Below are positions 12,715-25,100 of a stretch of 64,000 bases of DNA, in pieces (position 1 is the first letter of the stretch; each line of letters starts with the position of its first letter). Under the pieces are notes generated by a model. It had not been told where the DNA came from. It saw only the letters and a list, made by a program, of their open reading frames with translations, and did no database searches. The DNA is taken from positions 193,640,027 through 193,704,026 of the forward strand of contig NC_057796.1 of NCBI RefSeq assembly GCF_018294505.1. Reading direction: 5' to 3'. The DNA is from Triticum aestivum. Its lineage: Eukaryota > Streptophyta > Magnoliopsida > Poales > Poaceae. The position numbers and the translations under genes are program-made.

Positions 12715-15396
12715 TGTAGCGACCAGACCTCAAATGGTCTGTGCTGCTGTGCACCAGTGTCATCCCTGGATCAGTAATGCTGACACGCACAGTACAAATG
12801 GAGGATTTATAACAGAGTGGCAATCACACACTTAATTACATCGAATATCTCCGAAGAGATTAAGTATGATAAGCATGGCTTAAGGCCATCTAATAACGAT
12901 AACAGCGGAAGACTTGGAAGATAAGTGAGTCCATCAACTCCAGCGGCATCACTGAGTATAAGACCACGACCTAAGGCATCTTACTCGTCGTCTGAAAAGT
13001 CTGCAACATGAAACGTTGCAGCCCGAAAACGGGTCAGCACATAGAATATGCTGGCAATGTAACACATAGAGAGTAATGAATAACAATGCTATACTACATG
13101 CATATATGGCTGGTGGAAAGCTCTATGGTTACAGTTTTTGCGAAAAGCCAATTTTATCCTACTTCACAGGAATAAATTTTATTTAACTATCATGGTGGTT
13201 GTGAAACATTGAGATGGTTGACAGCATCTCAATCCCAATTAAAAAGTCATCAATAACCCAACAAAATTAATTAGAAGTAACATAGTGTTGAGATTCACAT
13301 GATAATCCAAGTACCAGATACTCAAGTTGTCCATAACCGGGGACACGACTAACCATGATTAGTTTGTACACTCTGCAGAGGTTTGTGCACTTTTCCCCAC
13401 AAGACTCGATCTCCTCCGTTGGATTACTCGCACTACATGGTGTTTGAGTAACGGATGACCAAGACACAGTCTTTCAGAAGTGTTTGCACCTTACGTATGG
13501 GTAGACAGTTACACCTACTTTCCCCTACATCTGCTAGTCTACCACTGTAAGAGTTCACACAACTTAGTCAACTATGCTAGAGCCCATAATAGCTTGCGGC
13601 TGCACATGGAAGTTTCTAGCATGAATAATCTCATGATCCCTTTGAACCTGGGTGGCGGTCCAAAAGAAAAACAGGCAATCCTGGAATACCCAGGTACCTC
13701 AATCCACCCAGATGTGAGTTTAAGTTGCCACCTTAAGTAAACCATTAATTAACAATCTCACATCTGTCATTAATTTCACTCAAACCCAATCCACGTCTAC
13801 GAGCATAGCATGGCAATAATAAAAGCAACGTAGAAGTAACTCCCGAGGGTTTGAATAGAAAACAGGTAATAGGTTCTACCTCAACTACTTCCCAATACCC
13901 ACAATTTAATTAGATCCTAACCATGCAATGTTTGAGGAAAACAGATCTAATGCAATAAAAACTGGGTATGAACGGGGTATGATCAAGGTGTTACTTGCCT
14001 TGCCGATGATCCGCAAAACCTAGCGATTCGAAGTAACAAGCGGCACACTCCGGGTACTCTATCGCAAACAAACAAGCATACAATCAGTACTCATCTAATG
14101 TACAGGTAAAACTCGAATGAAAGATCCAACCAGAAAGTTCAACTTAAGAACTCCGGTTTGCAAAAAGAATCAACTCGAAAGAAGAAACGAAAGTCAAACG
14201 GCGAAAGAAAGAAACTTCGTTTGCTAATCTGGATCTAGGTCAAATTTTACTGTAGGAAAAACTTGTTTGAGTAGGTTAAACGGAAAGAGAATTTCGAGAC
14301 GAAACTCTAGGCGCTTGAATCGCCTGATTCCGATAAACGAGCGAGAAGTTAAAAAGAATCGAAGATTCGATCAGAAATCGAATCTGAGAAAATAACGAGA
14401 AAAATCCGACGAAAAAAACCCCGGACGAATGGTTAAATAACGGACGTTCGTTAACAGAGAAAAACCGACGAACGCGTTCGTTAAAACAAACGGTTCAGTG
14501 AACGCTCGTAAAATAATAAAACCGAAAAAAACCGATCTAGGGTTTTTTTTAAGTGAAGGGTTTTTCTAAATAAAACCGGCGATGAACGGGGCAGGCAGTA
14601 CCTCGTCGGAGCGGGGGTTCCGGCGGGGCTCCGGCTCGGGGCGAGGGGCTCGGGGGGGTGCGAGGGGGCGGCTCCGGCGGCGGCGGCGGCTCCCGAGTGC
14701 GGGCGGCAAGGCGAGCGGCGGCGGCTAGATGAGAGAGGGGGGGGGGGTTGAGGGGTATATAAAGGGGGGGTGCTCCGGTGGCTTGGGGAAGGGGCGGGCG
14801 AGTGGGGCGGCTCCCGTGTCCATGGCGGACACGGCGGCGCGGCGGCCGTGCGGGGAGAGGAGAGGGGCGAGGCGGGCCGTCGGCTGGGCCTTTGGCCCAG
14901 TCGGCGCGCGGACGTTTTTTTAATAAGTTCCGCGGAAAATAATTCGTAGAAAAATAAATAAAAATCAGAAAAATATGAAATAAATTTTCCCCGTCTAGTT
15001 TGAAAATCTAGAATAGGGTGAACATTTTTATAATCCAAAATAAATATTTTGAGAATATGCAATATTTTTAATGCAATAAAAATTGCAAATAAAATCCAAA
15101 TAAATTCCAAATAATGATTTTAACATTTTTCCTCCAGTATTTCAATTGTTTTGGAGAAGTCATATTATCTCCTCTCGTTTATTTAAAATGAAATATTTTT
15201 CCGGAGAGAAAAATAATTAAAACCACAATCCTCGTTTGAAAAATCAAATTTGAAAATTCGAGAAAATCCCCAACTCTCTCCGAGGCTCCTTGAGTTGCTT
15301 AGGATTTATCGAGGATTTTTTCAAAATGCAACAAAAACATGATATGCAATGATGATCTATTTATAACATTCCAAATTGAAAATTTGGGATGTTACA
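12715..15396 (-). mobile_element. Element D: solo LTR of a Gypsy-type family
   Basis: A 2682-bp insert flanked by GGCAG. On the minus strand it starts TGTAACATCCCAAATTTTC and ends GTCGCTACA. There is no gag, pol or second LTR, so it is a solo LTR. Minus-strand order: AT-rich start, a promoter-like block with TATATA near 14755, a GC-rich leader (about 14740-14602) ending in GACGAG|GTACTG, an A/G-rich middle, then the split open segments. It sits at the gag/protease boundary of B. Confidence 0.85.
12981..14058 (-). CDS. Split mini-ORF in LTR D (hypothetical)
   Basis: On the minus strand, 14058-13999 (after GCGATAG) is a 60-base open segment ending GGCAAG|GCAAGT, a near-perfect GC-type donor. 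After 998 bases comes ATGTTGCAG and a 20-base segment, 13000-12981, that reads DFSDDE and then TAA when joined in phase 1. Phase, donor type, intron length and distance of the stop from the LTR end (about 270 bp) match LTRs A and C. The terminal segment is so short that chance cannot be excluded for this copy alone. Confidence 0.3.
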
Positions 15397-16195
15397 GGCA
15401 GTTCCGCTTCGAGTGACCAGTCTGCTTACAGTAGAAGCACTCAGTTTCAGGCTTAGGTCCAGACTTGGGTTTCTTCTCCTGAACAGCAACTTGGTTACTA
15501 TTCTTCTTGAAGTTCCCCTTCTTCTTCCCTTTGCCCTTTTTCTTGAAACTAGTGGTTTTACTGACCATCAACACTTGATGCTCCTTTTTGATTTCTACCT
15601 CCGCTGCCTTTAGCATTGCGAAGAGCTCGGGAATTGTCTTATCCATCCCTTGCATGTTATAGTTCATCACGAAGCTCTTGTAGCTTGGTGGCAGTGATTG
15701 AAGAATTCTGTCAATGACGCAATCATCCGGAAGTTCAACTCCCAGTTGAACCAAGTGATTATTATACCCAGACATTCTGAGTATATGCTCACTGACAGAA
15801 CTATTCTCTTCCATCTTGCAGCTATAGAACTTATTGGAGACTTCATATCTCTCAATCCGGGCATTTGCTTGAAATATTAACTTCAACTCCTGGAACATCT
15901 CATATGCTCCATGACGTTCAAAACGTCGTTGAAGTCCCGGTTCTAAGCCGTAAAGCATGGCACACTGAACTATTGAGTAGTCATCAGCTTTGCTTTGCCA
16001 GACGTTCATAACTTCTGGCGTAGCTCTTGCAGGAGGCCTGGCACCTAGCGGTGCTTCCAGGACGTAATTCTTCTGTGCAGCAATGAGGATAATCCTCAAG
16101 TTACGGACCCAGTCCGTGTAATTGCTACCATCATCTTTCAACTTAGCTTTCTCAAGGAACGCATTAAAATTCAACGGAACAACAGCACGGGCCAT
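15397..16195 (-). pseudogene. Element B gag
   Basis: Gag (capsid) of the Copia element, about 267 codons from the ATG at 16195 to the point where solo LTR D cuts it. It has the UBN2-like core (SDHILRM-like block, PPSYKSF near residue 172) and ends with the zinc knuckle CFYCKQTGHSKRNC, cut right after that motif. The reading frame is open to the cut. Its continuation is the protease at 12709 downward. Confidence 0.92.
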
Positions 16196-17450
16196 TTATC
16201 TACAATTAACATAGACAAGCAAGATACTATCAGGTACTAAGTTCATGATAAATTTAAGTTCAATTAATCATATTACTTAAGAACTCCCACTTAGATAGAC
16301 ATCCCTCTAATCATCTAAGTGATTACGTGATCCAAAGCAACTAAACCATGTCCGATTAACACGTGAGATGGAGTAGTTTCAATGGTGAACATCACTATGT
16401 TGATCATATCTACTATATGATTCACGCTCGACCTTTCGGTCTCTGTGTTCCGAGGCCATATCTGTATATGCTAGGCTCGTCAAGTTTAACCTGAGTATTC
16501 CGCGTGTGCAACTGTTTTGCACCCGTTGTATTTGAACGTAGAGCCTATCACACCCGATTAACACGTGGTGTCTCAGCACGAAGAACTTTTGCAACGGTGC
16601 ATACTCAGGGAGAACACTTTTATCTTGAAATTTTAGTGAGAGATCATCTTATAATGCTACCGTCAATCAAAGCAAGATAAGATGCATAAAGGATTAACAT
16701 CACATGCAATCAATATAAGTGATATGATATGGCCATCATCATCTTGTGCTTGTGATCTCCATCGCCGAAGCACCGTGCTCGTGATCTCCATCTCCGAAGC
16801 ACCGTCATGATCACCATCGTCACCGGCGCGACACCTTGATCTCCATCGTAGTATCGTTATCGTCTCGCCAAATAATTGCTTTTACGACTATCGCTACCGC
16901 TTAGTGATAAAGTAAAACTATTACATGGTGATAGCATCTCATACAATAAAGTGACAACCATATGGCTCCTGCCAGTTGCCGATAACTCGGTTACAAAACA
17001 TGATCATCTCATACAACAAATTATATCACATCATGTCTTGACCATATCACATCACAACATGCCCTGCAAAAACAAGTTAGACGTCCTCTACTTTGTTGTT
17101 GCAAGTTTTACGTGGCTGCTACGGGCTTAGCAAGAACCGTTCTTACCTACGCATCAAAACCACAACGATAGTTTGTCAAGTTGGTGCTGTTTTAACCTTC
17201 GCAAGGACCGGGCGTAGCCACACTCGGTTCAACTAAAGTGAGAGAGACAGACACCCGTCGGTCACCTTTAAGCAACGAGTGCTCGCAACGGTGAAACCAG
17301 TCTCGCGTAAGCGTACGCGTAATGTCGGTCCGGGCCGCTTCATCTCACAATACCGCTGAACCAAAGTATGACATACTGGTAAGCAGTATGACTTATATCG
17401 CCCACAACTCACTTGTGTTCTACTCGTGCATAGCATCAACGCATAAAACC
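16196..17450 (-). other. Element B untranslated leader
   Basis: About 1.25 kb between the primer site and gag with no long frame of its own. A short tandem repeat of the words GATCTCCATC and CGAAGCACCGT lies at about 16748-16830. Confidence 0.7.
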
Positions 17451-17464
17451 AGGCTCGGATGCCA
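17451..17464 (-). other. Element B primer-binding site
   Basis: On the minus strand TGGCATCCGAGCC begins one base after the LTR. It resembles the initiator-Met complement TGGTATCAGAGCC, with changes. Confidence 0.75.
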
Positions 17465-17465
17465 T

Positions 17466-18822
17466 TGTTGGGGAACGTAGTAATTTCAAAAAAATTCCTA
17501 CGCACACGCAAGATCATGGTGATGCATAGCAACGAGAGGGGAGAGTGTTGTCCACGTAACCTCGTAGACTGACAGCGGAAGCGTTATCACAACGCGGTTG
17601 ATGTAGTCGTACGTCTTCACGATCTGACCGATCAAGTACCGAACGCACGGCACCTCCGAAGTTCTACACACGTTCAGCTCGATGACGTCCCTCGAACTCC
17701 AATCCAGCCGAGTGTTGAGGGAGAGTTTCGTCAGCACGACGGCATGGTGACGATGATGATGTTCCACCGACGCAGGGCTTCGCCTAAGCTCCGCAACGGT
17801 ATTATCGAGGTGTAATCTGGTGGAGGGGGGCACCGCACACGGCTAAAATATCGTATATCTAGTGTCTTCTCAGGTGCCCCCCTGCTCCCGTATATAAAGG
17901 AGCAAGGGGGAGGCCGGCTGCCCTAGGCGCGCCAAGGAGAGAAGGGGAGTCCTCCTCCTAGTAGGAGTAGGACTCCCCTTTCCTAGTCCTACTAGGAAAA
18001 GAGGGGGGGGGGGGAAGAAAAGAGAGGGAGAGGGAGAGGGAAAGGGGGCTACGCCCCCCTCTCCTAGTCCAACTAGGACTCCCCTTGGGAGGGGGCGCGC
18101 CACCTCATGGCTGCTGCCCTCTCTCTCCCCTCAAGGCCCACCAAGGCCCAATACTTCCCCGGGGGGTTCCAGTAACCCTCCGGCACTCTGGTTTAATCCG
18201 AAACTTCTCCGGAACACTTCCGGTGTCCGAATATAGTCGTCCAATATATCAATCTTTACGTCTCGACCATTTCTAGACTCCTCGTCATGTCCGTGATCAC
18301 ATCCGGGACTCCGAACAACCTTCGGTACATCAAAACATATAAACTCATAATATAACTGTCATCGTAACTTTAAGCGTGCGGACCCTTTGGGTTCGAGAAC
18401 TATGTAGACATGACCGAGACACCTCTCTGGTCAATACCAATAGCGGGACCTGGATGCCCATATTGGCTCCCACATATTCTACGAAGATCTTTATCGGTCA
18501 GACCGCATAACAACATACGTTGTTCCCTTTGTCATCGATATGTTACTTGCCCGAGATTCGATCGTTGGTATCTCGATACCTAGTTCAATCTCGTTACCGG
18601 CAAGTCTCTTTACTCGTTCCGTAATACATCATCCCGCAACTAACTCATTAGTCACAATGCTTGCAAGGCTTATAGTGATGTGCATTACCGAGTGGGCCCA
18701 GAGATACCTCTCTGACAATCGGAGTTCCGGTTAATACAATTCTAGCATGAATAATAAACATTTATCATGATATAAGGAAATATATAATACTTTATTATTG
18801 CCTCTAGGGCATATTTCCTTCA
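17466..18822 (-). repeat. Element B 5' LTR with internal deletion
   Basis: 1357 bp, matching the left LTR but lacking about 385 bp at 18724/18725. The junction shares one T, as in end joining. In element orientation the loss lies about 95 bp from the LTR start, in U3. Confidence 0.9.
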
Positions 18823-18958
18823 GTTCATCCTTTTCTTCCGGAGCACGCATATGCATCGCATATCACATCTCGCATATCATGCATGTTTTGCATCATGTTG
18901 CTTGTGCATTTCCCGTGATTGATTGTGGTTCCATTGCTTGTGTTCTTGCTGTGGGTAG

Positions 18959-20906
18959 AGCCGGGAGACGAGTTCGTGAACGAGGAACCTGTTGAGTACG
19001 CTTACGAGGATCAAGATTTCGACAACTCTGAGAACCTTGCAGGCAAGATGACCATACCCTCGAAATCACTTCTATCTTTGCTTTGCTAGTTGTTCGTTCT
19101 ATTGCCATGGTGTGCTACCTACCACTTGCTATATCATGCCTCCCATATTTGCCATGTCAAGCCTCTAACCATCCTTTCCTAGCAAACCGTTGTTTGGCTA
19201 AGTTACCGCTTTTGCTCAGCCCTTCTTATAGCGTTGCTAGTTGCAGGTGAAGTTGAAGTTGGTTCCATGTTGGAACATGGATATTTTGGAATATCACAAT
19301 ATCTCTTATTTAATTAATGCATCTATATATATTTGGTAAAGGGTGGAAGGATCGGCCTTATGCCTGGTGTTTTGTTCCACTCTTGTCGCCCCAGTTTCCG
19401 TCATACCGGTGTTATGTTCCTTGAGTTTGCGTTCCTTACGCGGTTGGGTGATTTATGGGACCCCCTTGATAGTTCGCCTTGAATAAAACTCCTCCAGCAA
19501 GGCCCAACCTTGGTTTTACATTTGCCTACCTAAGCCTTTTTCCCTTGGGTTTTCGCGAGCCCGAGGGTCATCTTTATTTAAACCACGGACCAGTGCTCCT
19601 TCGAGTGCTGGCCCAAACTGGGCGATGTTCGGCGCCCCCTGGGCAACCAGGGTCTATGGCAACCCGACGTCTTGCCCATCCGGTGTGCCCTGAGAATGAG
19701 ATATGTGCAGCTCCTATCAGGATTTGTCGGCACATTCGGGCGGCTTTGCTGGTCTTGTTTTACCATTGTCGAAATGTCTTGTAAACCGGGATTCCGAGAC
19801 TGATCGGGCCTTCCCGGGAGAAGGTTTATCCTTCGTTGACCGTGTGAGCTTATAATGGGCTGAGTTGGGACACCCCTGCAGGGTATTATCTCTCGAAAGC
19901 CGTGCCCGCGGTTATGAGGCAGATGGGAATTTGTTAATGTCCGGTTGTAGAAAACTTGACACTTGACTTAATTAAAATACATCATTCGTGTCGTGGAATT
20001 GTCACGACAGATGTCCTCGTGCAAGGACTTAGTCGTGGAGCCATCACAACTAGGAAGCTTAAAGGGGTTAAACGGGACAAAGGACACGAGGATTATACTG
20101 GTTCGGCCCCTTACGGTGAAGGTAAAAGCCTACTCCAGTTGAGGTTGGATTACTTAGGGTTTTGATGACCAGGGAGCTAAACCGCTGCGCCTAGTTATCG
20201 ATCTGATCTTACTTGTCCTGAACCGCCGCCGGGTCGTCCCTTTATATAGAAAGGTTAACGCCCAGGGGCTCTCAGAGTCCCGGCCGGCTCATAAACTGTG
20301 TCCGGCTCGGACTCTTAATTATTCTTGCCTTACACTACAAGTCATGCCACAACGACGGTTACCACTACGGGCCTTAAGCCGCCTCTGGGCCTTAGACCTA
20401 TCACTAAACCGCCATCCTTAACCTGTCCTTGGGCTTCTGAACGAAGAGCTGTCGCAACGTAACCCGGCCCATCTACGGCGGGTCACACCAGTAGCTATAT
20501 CCTCAAAAAACCGCGTGTGTAGCCGTGATGGTCTCTTTTCGGCGGAGTCCGGGAAGTGAACACAGTTTGAGTTATGCATGAACGTAAGTAGTTTCAGGAT
20601 CACTTCTTGATCATTTCTAGCTTCGCGACCGTTGCGTTGCTTCTCTTCTCGCTCTCAATTGCGTATGTTAGCCACCATATATGATTAGTGCTTGCTGCAG
20701 CTCCACCTCATTACACCATCCTTTCCTATAAGCTTAAATAGTCTTGATCTCGCGGGTGTGAGATTGCTGAGTCCTCGTGACTCATAGATTCTACCAAAAC
20801 AGTTGCAGGTGCCGACGATGCCAGTGCACATGACGCAACTGAGCTCAAGTGGGAGTTCGACGAGGAACGTGGTCATTACTATGTTTCGTTTCCTGATGGT
20901 CAGTAG
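18959..20906 (+). CDS. Split acidic mini-ORF in A 5' LTR (hypothetical)
   Basis: Segment 18959-19042 (84 bases, after GTGGGTAG) ends GCAG before GCAAGATG. Segment 20809-20906 (98 bases, after GTTGCAG) ends in TAG. Joined in phase 1 they give about 60 residues rich in D, E, Y and F, including [18 protein letters not shown] and YYVSFPDGQ. The intron is GC-AG, about 1.23 kb without solo LTR E. The open frame is kept in the 3' LTR copy (42065-43484) despite several amino-acid changes. An upstream GC-rich exon ending at 2669 is possible, with B lying in that first intron. No in-frame ATG is seen, so protein status is unproven. Confidence 0.4.
19989..20518 (-). mobile_element. Element E: solo LTR of the F family
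   Basis: This 530-bp insert is the reverse complement of the F LTR: it starts TGTCGTGGAATTG and ends TATATCCTCAAAA, where F would give CTCAACA. It is absent from the 3' LTR of A, which proves insertion. The target duplication appears decayed (ATTCG at 19984-19988 against AACCG at 20519-20523). It has diverged more from the F LTRs than they have from each other. Confidence 0.85.
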
Positions 20907-21189
20907 AGGAGCCCAGTTGGGACGATCGGGGATCTAGCATTTGGGGTTATCTTATTTTCATTTGGATTTGACCGTAGTCGGTCTATGTGTGGATTTTGGA
21001 TGATGTATGAATTGATTTATGTATTGTGTGAAGTGGCGATTGTAAGCCAACTCTCGTTATCCCATTCTTGTTCATTACATGGGATTGTGTGAAGATGACC
21101 CTTCTTGCGACAATACCTACAATGCGGTTATGCCTCTAAGTCGTGCCTCGACACGTGGGAGATATAGCCGCATCGTGGGCATTACAAGT

Positions 21190-21203
21190 TGGTAATCAGA
21201 GCC
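21190..21203 (+). other. Element A primer-binding site
   Basis: TGGTAATCAGAGCC, three bases after the LTR. It is the initiator-Met tRNA complement TGGTATCAGAGCC with one extra A. Confidence 0.85.
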
Positions 21204-22111
21204 ATCCCCGACTTAGGAGCCCCCTGCTTGATCGAATCGCTGGCGTTGTTGAGTCTAGAACAAACATGGTTTGAGTCTTAGGATTATATATATCGGAGAG
21301 TAGGATTCTTTTTACTCCTCAGTCCTTTCGTCGTTCTGGTGAGGCCTCCTGACGTAGAAGTTTTGACTCTTCTCTTCTCAAATTTCACTAAATTTTTTTA
21401 GGATCACGCGGGTATCTTGGAATCGTTCCGATGGTTTTTTGACGAGAACATTATTCTTGGTGCCTCCTGACATTTAGGGGTTGTGGCAGTGTCCCGGGGA
21501 GTTGAGCTCCGAGGTGTTGTCGTCACAATTTTATCGTTGCAGTTCTGGAATACCTGAGTTTCATCGACATCGAAAATCTCTTTTATGCAGTTGTTGGTGA
21601 GATCACCTCGACGCCACTGAGTACTGGGGCGGGAGTTCGGGAGTATTGCCATAACTCGTATAACGGATGCTTTTCGAAGGTTGAGGTACACGATTTCCGA
21701 AGGTTTCTTGGTTATGTGTTGACGGATGGATACAGCTGGATCTAGGGATTGCTAGTTTGGGTGATATATTTTGTGTCCCCTGTATCCCCAACACCAGATT
21801 GCATAACCAGAAAGTTTCAGGAGTTTATAGGTGGGATTCAAGTAGCTCTTAGCATTTCTTCCCGCAGATATTTGGTTTGTGATTGGGTAATCCTTACCAC
21901 TTATTTGTTCCAGTTGCACCTTGCTATTTTATTCATCAATCTCTTATAAAGTGGCTTCTCACCTTATGGAAATGTGATGATTTACTATGGAATTCATTCG
22001 TTCATCCTCGTTCGAATGTTTATTGTGAAGACTATATGTTGCAATTTCTATCCGTTGATTCAACTTGTCTATTTGTCTATCAAGATGCTAACGGATGTCA
22101 CCCTCTTCTGG
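21204..22111 (+). other. Element A untranslated leader
   Basis: No supported gene. It has mixed composition, with several short open frames that look random. Confidence 0.6.
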
Positions 22112-25100
22112 ATGGCTCCGCCAACGCGTCAGAATCCGGAACGCAATGAGGGGAGTCAAGCGAACCCTCCGCCACCACCTCTGCCTCCGGAGGCATGGCA
22201 AGCTATCATGGCAGCCACCAACGCCAATGCTCAGATGATTTTGCAACTCTTGCAAGAGCGCACCCAGGGGCAAGGCAATCAAGGAAATCAAGGCCAAGGC
22301 AACAATCAGCCTCACTTCGCTACCCTCAACCAGTTCCTCGCAAATCAGCTGAAGTCTTTCAGCTACTGTGCCGAGGCCACAGACGCCGATGATTGGCTCG
22401 TGGACATCAACAAGCATTTTGAATGTAGCAATGTCAGGCCTGAGGACTTTGTCAAGTTCGCTTCTTTTCAACTCAAGGATCAAGCTGCCGAGTGGTATCA
22501 ACAATACAAAGATTCCAGAGGAGGTCGTGTGATTACCTGGGATGATTTCCGCCGAGACTTCAAAGCTCACCACATTCCACAAAGTGTTGTTGAGAGCAAG
22601 CGTGAGGAGTTCCGCAATCTCAAGCAAGGCAGCATGTCTGTGTATCAATACAATGCTCAGTTTCAGAAACTCGCTCGCTTCGCTAAGCAAGACGTTCCTG
22701 ATGAGAAGAGCATGATCTATCAATTCAGAGGTGGCCTTAGAGAAGATCTGCAATTACCTCTTGTGCTTTTTGAGCCGACCAAGTATGATGATTTCTACAA
22801 TATGGCACTGAAGCAAGAGGCTGCTCAGCTCAAGTGTGAGGCTTCTAAGAAGAGAGTCAGGGACGCAGTTCAGTCTTCTTCTTCCTCACTAGTGGCTGCT
22901 AAGCAACAGAAGTTCTGGTTGCCTCCTCCTCCTCCGTTTCGTCAGCCTTTCCAGCAGAAGAACAAAGGTGGCCATGGATCTTCCCACCCACCCAACCCTA
23001 GCTATCAGAACAAGTCTCAGAATCAAGCTCCACAGTCGAATGCTCCTTATCATCATCCACTCTCAGAGGTGACTTGCAACAAGTGTCAGCAGAAAGGTCA
23101 TTATGCTAACAAGTGTTTCAACCAAAGGCGCCTTCCGCCTCCTCCTCTTGTGAGATCTTCCAACAATGCAGTGGTCAAGCATAATCCCAAGTCTGCAAAG
23201 GTGAACATGATGAGTGCAGCTCAAGCGGAGGAATCTACTGATGTGATAATGGGTAATCTCTCAGTTAATGATATTCCTGCAAAAGTTTTATTTGATACTG
23301 GTGCATCGCTTTGTTTCATGTCAAGATCGTTCTTTGCAAAGAATGATTTTACTTGGTCTTACATGGATAAACCATTGGTTGTTGTTTCTCCGGGGAAGTC
23401 AATGAGAGCCAACTCGATAGTTCCTGATGTCTCTATCAAGATGGGCGACTATAAATTTCTGTCTTCTCCAATTGTTCTTGGTGACTCGGATATTGATCTA
23501 ATTCTCGGGATGGACTGGCTTTGTAAGCACAAAGCACAACTTGATTGTGCGGCCAGGGAAATTCAATTGACACACTCTTCTGAGGATGTTATCATCTATG
23601 CCGCTCGTGACGAAACCATTCGGTTATTTTCTCTCAATGAGAAGGGCGAGTTGGATGCTATTTCTCAAATTCCAGTCGTTTGTGAGTACCAAGATGTCTT
23701 TCCAGAAGAGCTTCTGGGTATGCCTCCTCACCGGCCAGTTGAGTTCGTTATCGATCTTGAGCCTGGCACTGAACCTGTTTGCAAGCGTCCTTACAAGCTT
23801 GGACCCAAGGAGCTGAAAGAATTGAAGAAACAGCTCGATGAACAAGAGAGTTTGGGTTTGATCAGACCGAGTTCATCTCCATGGGGTTGTGGTGTTCTTT
23901 TTGTCCAGAAGAAGGATGGCACGGGTCGACTTTGTGTCGACTACCGCCCATTGAACAAGAAGACTATCAAGAACAAGTATCCACTTCCCAACATCAATGA
24001 GCTATTCGAGCAACTTAAAGGTGCTAAAGTATTCTCCAAGCTTTACCTTCGTATGGGTTATCATCAGATTCGCATTCGTGAAGAAGATATTCCCAAGATA
24101 GCATTCAGAACAAGCTTTGGTTCTTATGTATATACTGTCATGTCTTTCGGCCTTGTCAATGCTCCTCCAACATTCTCTCGAATGATGAATTTCATCTCCA
24201 ACCCCTGTACCAATGAATTCGTCCTGGTGTATCTCGATGATATCTTGGTCTTCTCCAAGAATAAGAAGGATCATGCCAAACATTTGCGATTGGTGCTCGA
24301 CAAGCTCAGAGAGTATCAATTCTATGCGAAGTTTTCCAAATGTGAGTTTTGGCTTGATGAAGTTCTTTACCTTGGTCATATCATCTCTGCCAAGGGCATC
24401 ACTGTTAATCCCGAGAAGGTGTCTGCAATTGTGAATTGGGAACCTCCTCAGAATGTCAAGCAGCTCCGCAGTTTCTTGGTCTTGCAAGCTATTGCCGAAG
24501 ATTCGTTGAGAATTTCTCTAAGATTGCAAAGCCTCTTTCCAACCTCCTCCAGAAGCATGTGAAGTATGTCTGGACTCCTGAGTGTGACGTTGCTTTCAAC
24601 ACTCTCAAAGAGAAACTCGTCACAGCTCCTGTCTTAACTCCTCCTGACGAATCCAAGCCATTCGAAGTTTTCTGTGATGCTTCTCTTCAAGGTATCGGTG
24701 CTGTGTTAATGCAAGAGAAGAAAGTTGTGGCCTATACCTCTCGTCAGTTGAAGCCCAATAAAAAGAACTACCCCACTCATGATCTTGAGTTGGCGGCAGT
24801 TGTCCATGCATTAATAACATGGAGACATCTCTTGTTGGGAAGAAAAGTGGACATATTCACCGATCACAAGAGTCTCAAGTACATCTTCACTCAGCCCAAC
24901 CTCAACCTCAGGCAGACTCGATGGGTCAAAATGATTCAGGAGTACAATCCGAGTATTGAGTATACTCCAGGCAAGGCCAATGTCATTGCAGATGCTTTGA
25001 GCAGGAAGGCTTATTGCAACAGCTTAATTATCAAGCCATTTCAACCGGATCTTTGTGAAGCTTTCCGCAAGCTGAATCTCCAAGTTGTTCCTCAAGGCTT

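Larger units (their letters stand above)
4045..18822 (-). mobile_element. Element B: Angela/BARE-like Copia retrotransposon
   Basis: Complete Copia element on the minus strand, with gag, protease, integrase, reverse transcriptase and RNase H in Copia order, LTRs of about 1.74 kb (left) and 1.36 kb (right), a primer site and a polypurine tract. On its own strand the LTR starts TGAAGGAAATATGCCC and ends CCCCAACA, like the Triticeae Angela/BARE group. It is inserted in the 5' LTR of A. It carries two younger solo LTRs, C in its 3' LTR and D at the gag/protease boundary. Confidence 0.93.
1654..21186 (+). repeat. Element A 5' LTR (interrupted)
   Basis: It runs 1654-4044, then 18828-19983 and 20519-21186, with B and E inserted between. 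It starts TGTAACACC and ends CATTACA. The order is an AT-rich U3, a TATA box (2169-2176), a GC-rich leader (about 2200-2669) ending in a splice-donor-like CTGCAG|GTTG, a T-rich stretch, and the split open segments described separately. It aligns end to end with 39536-43764; by eye, most stretches differ by a few percent. Confidence 0.92.

Noticed and set aside
22088..22753. 221-codon minus-strand frame
   Set aside because: Shadow of the gag gene of A on the other strand.
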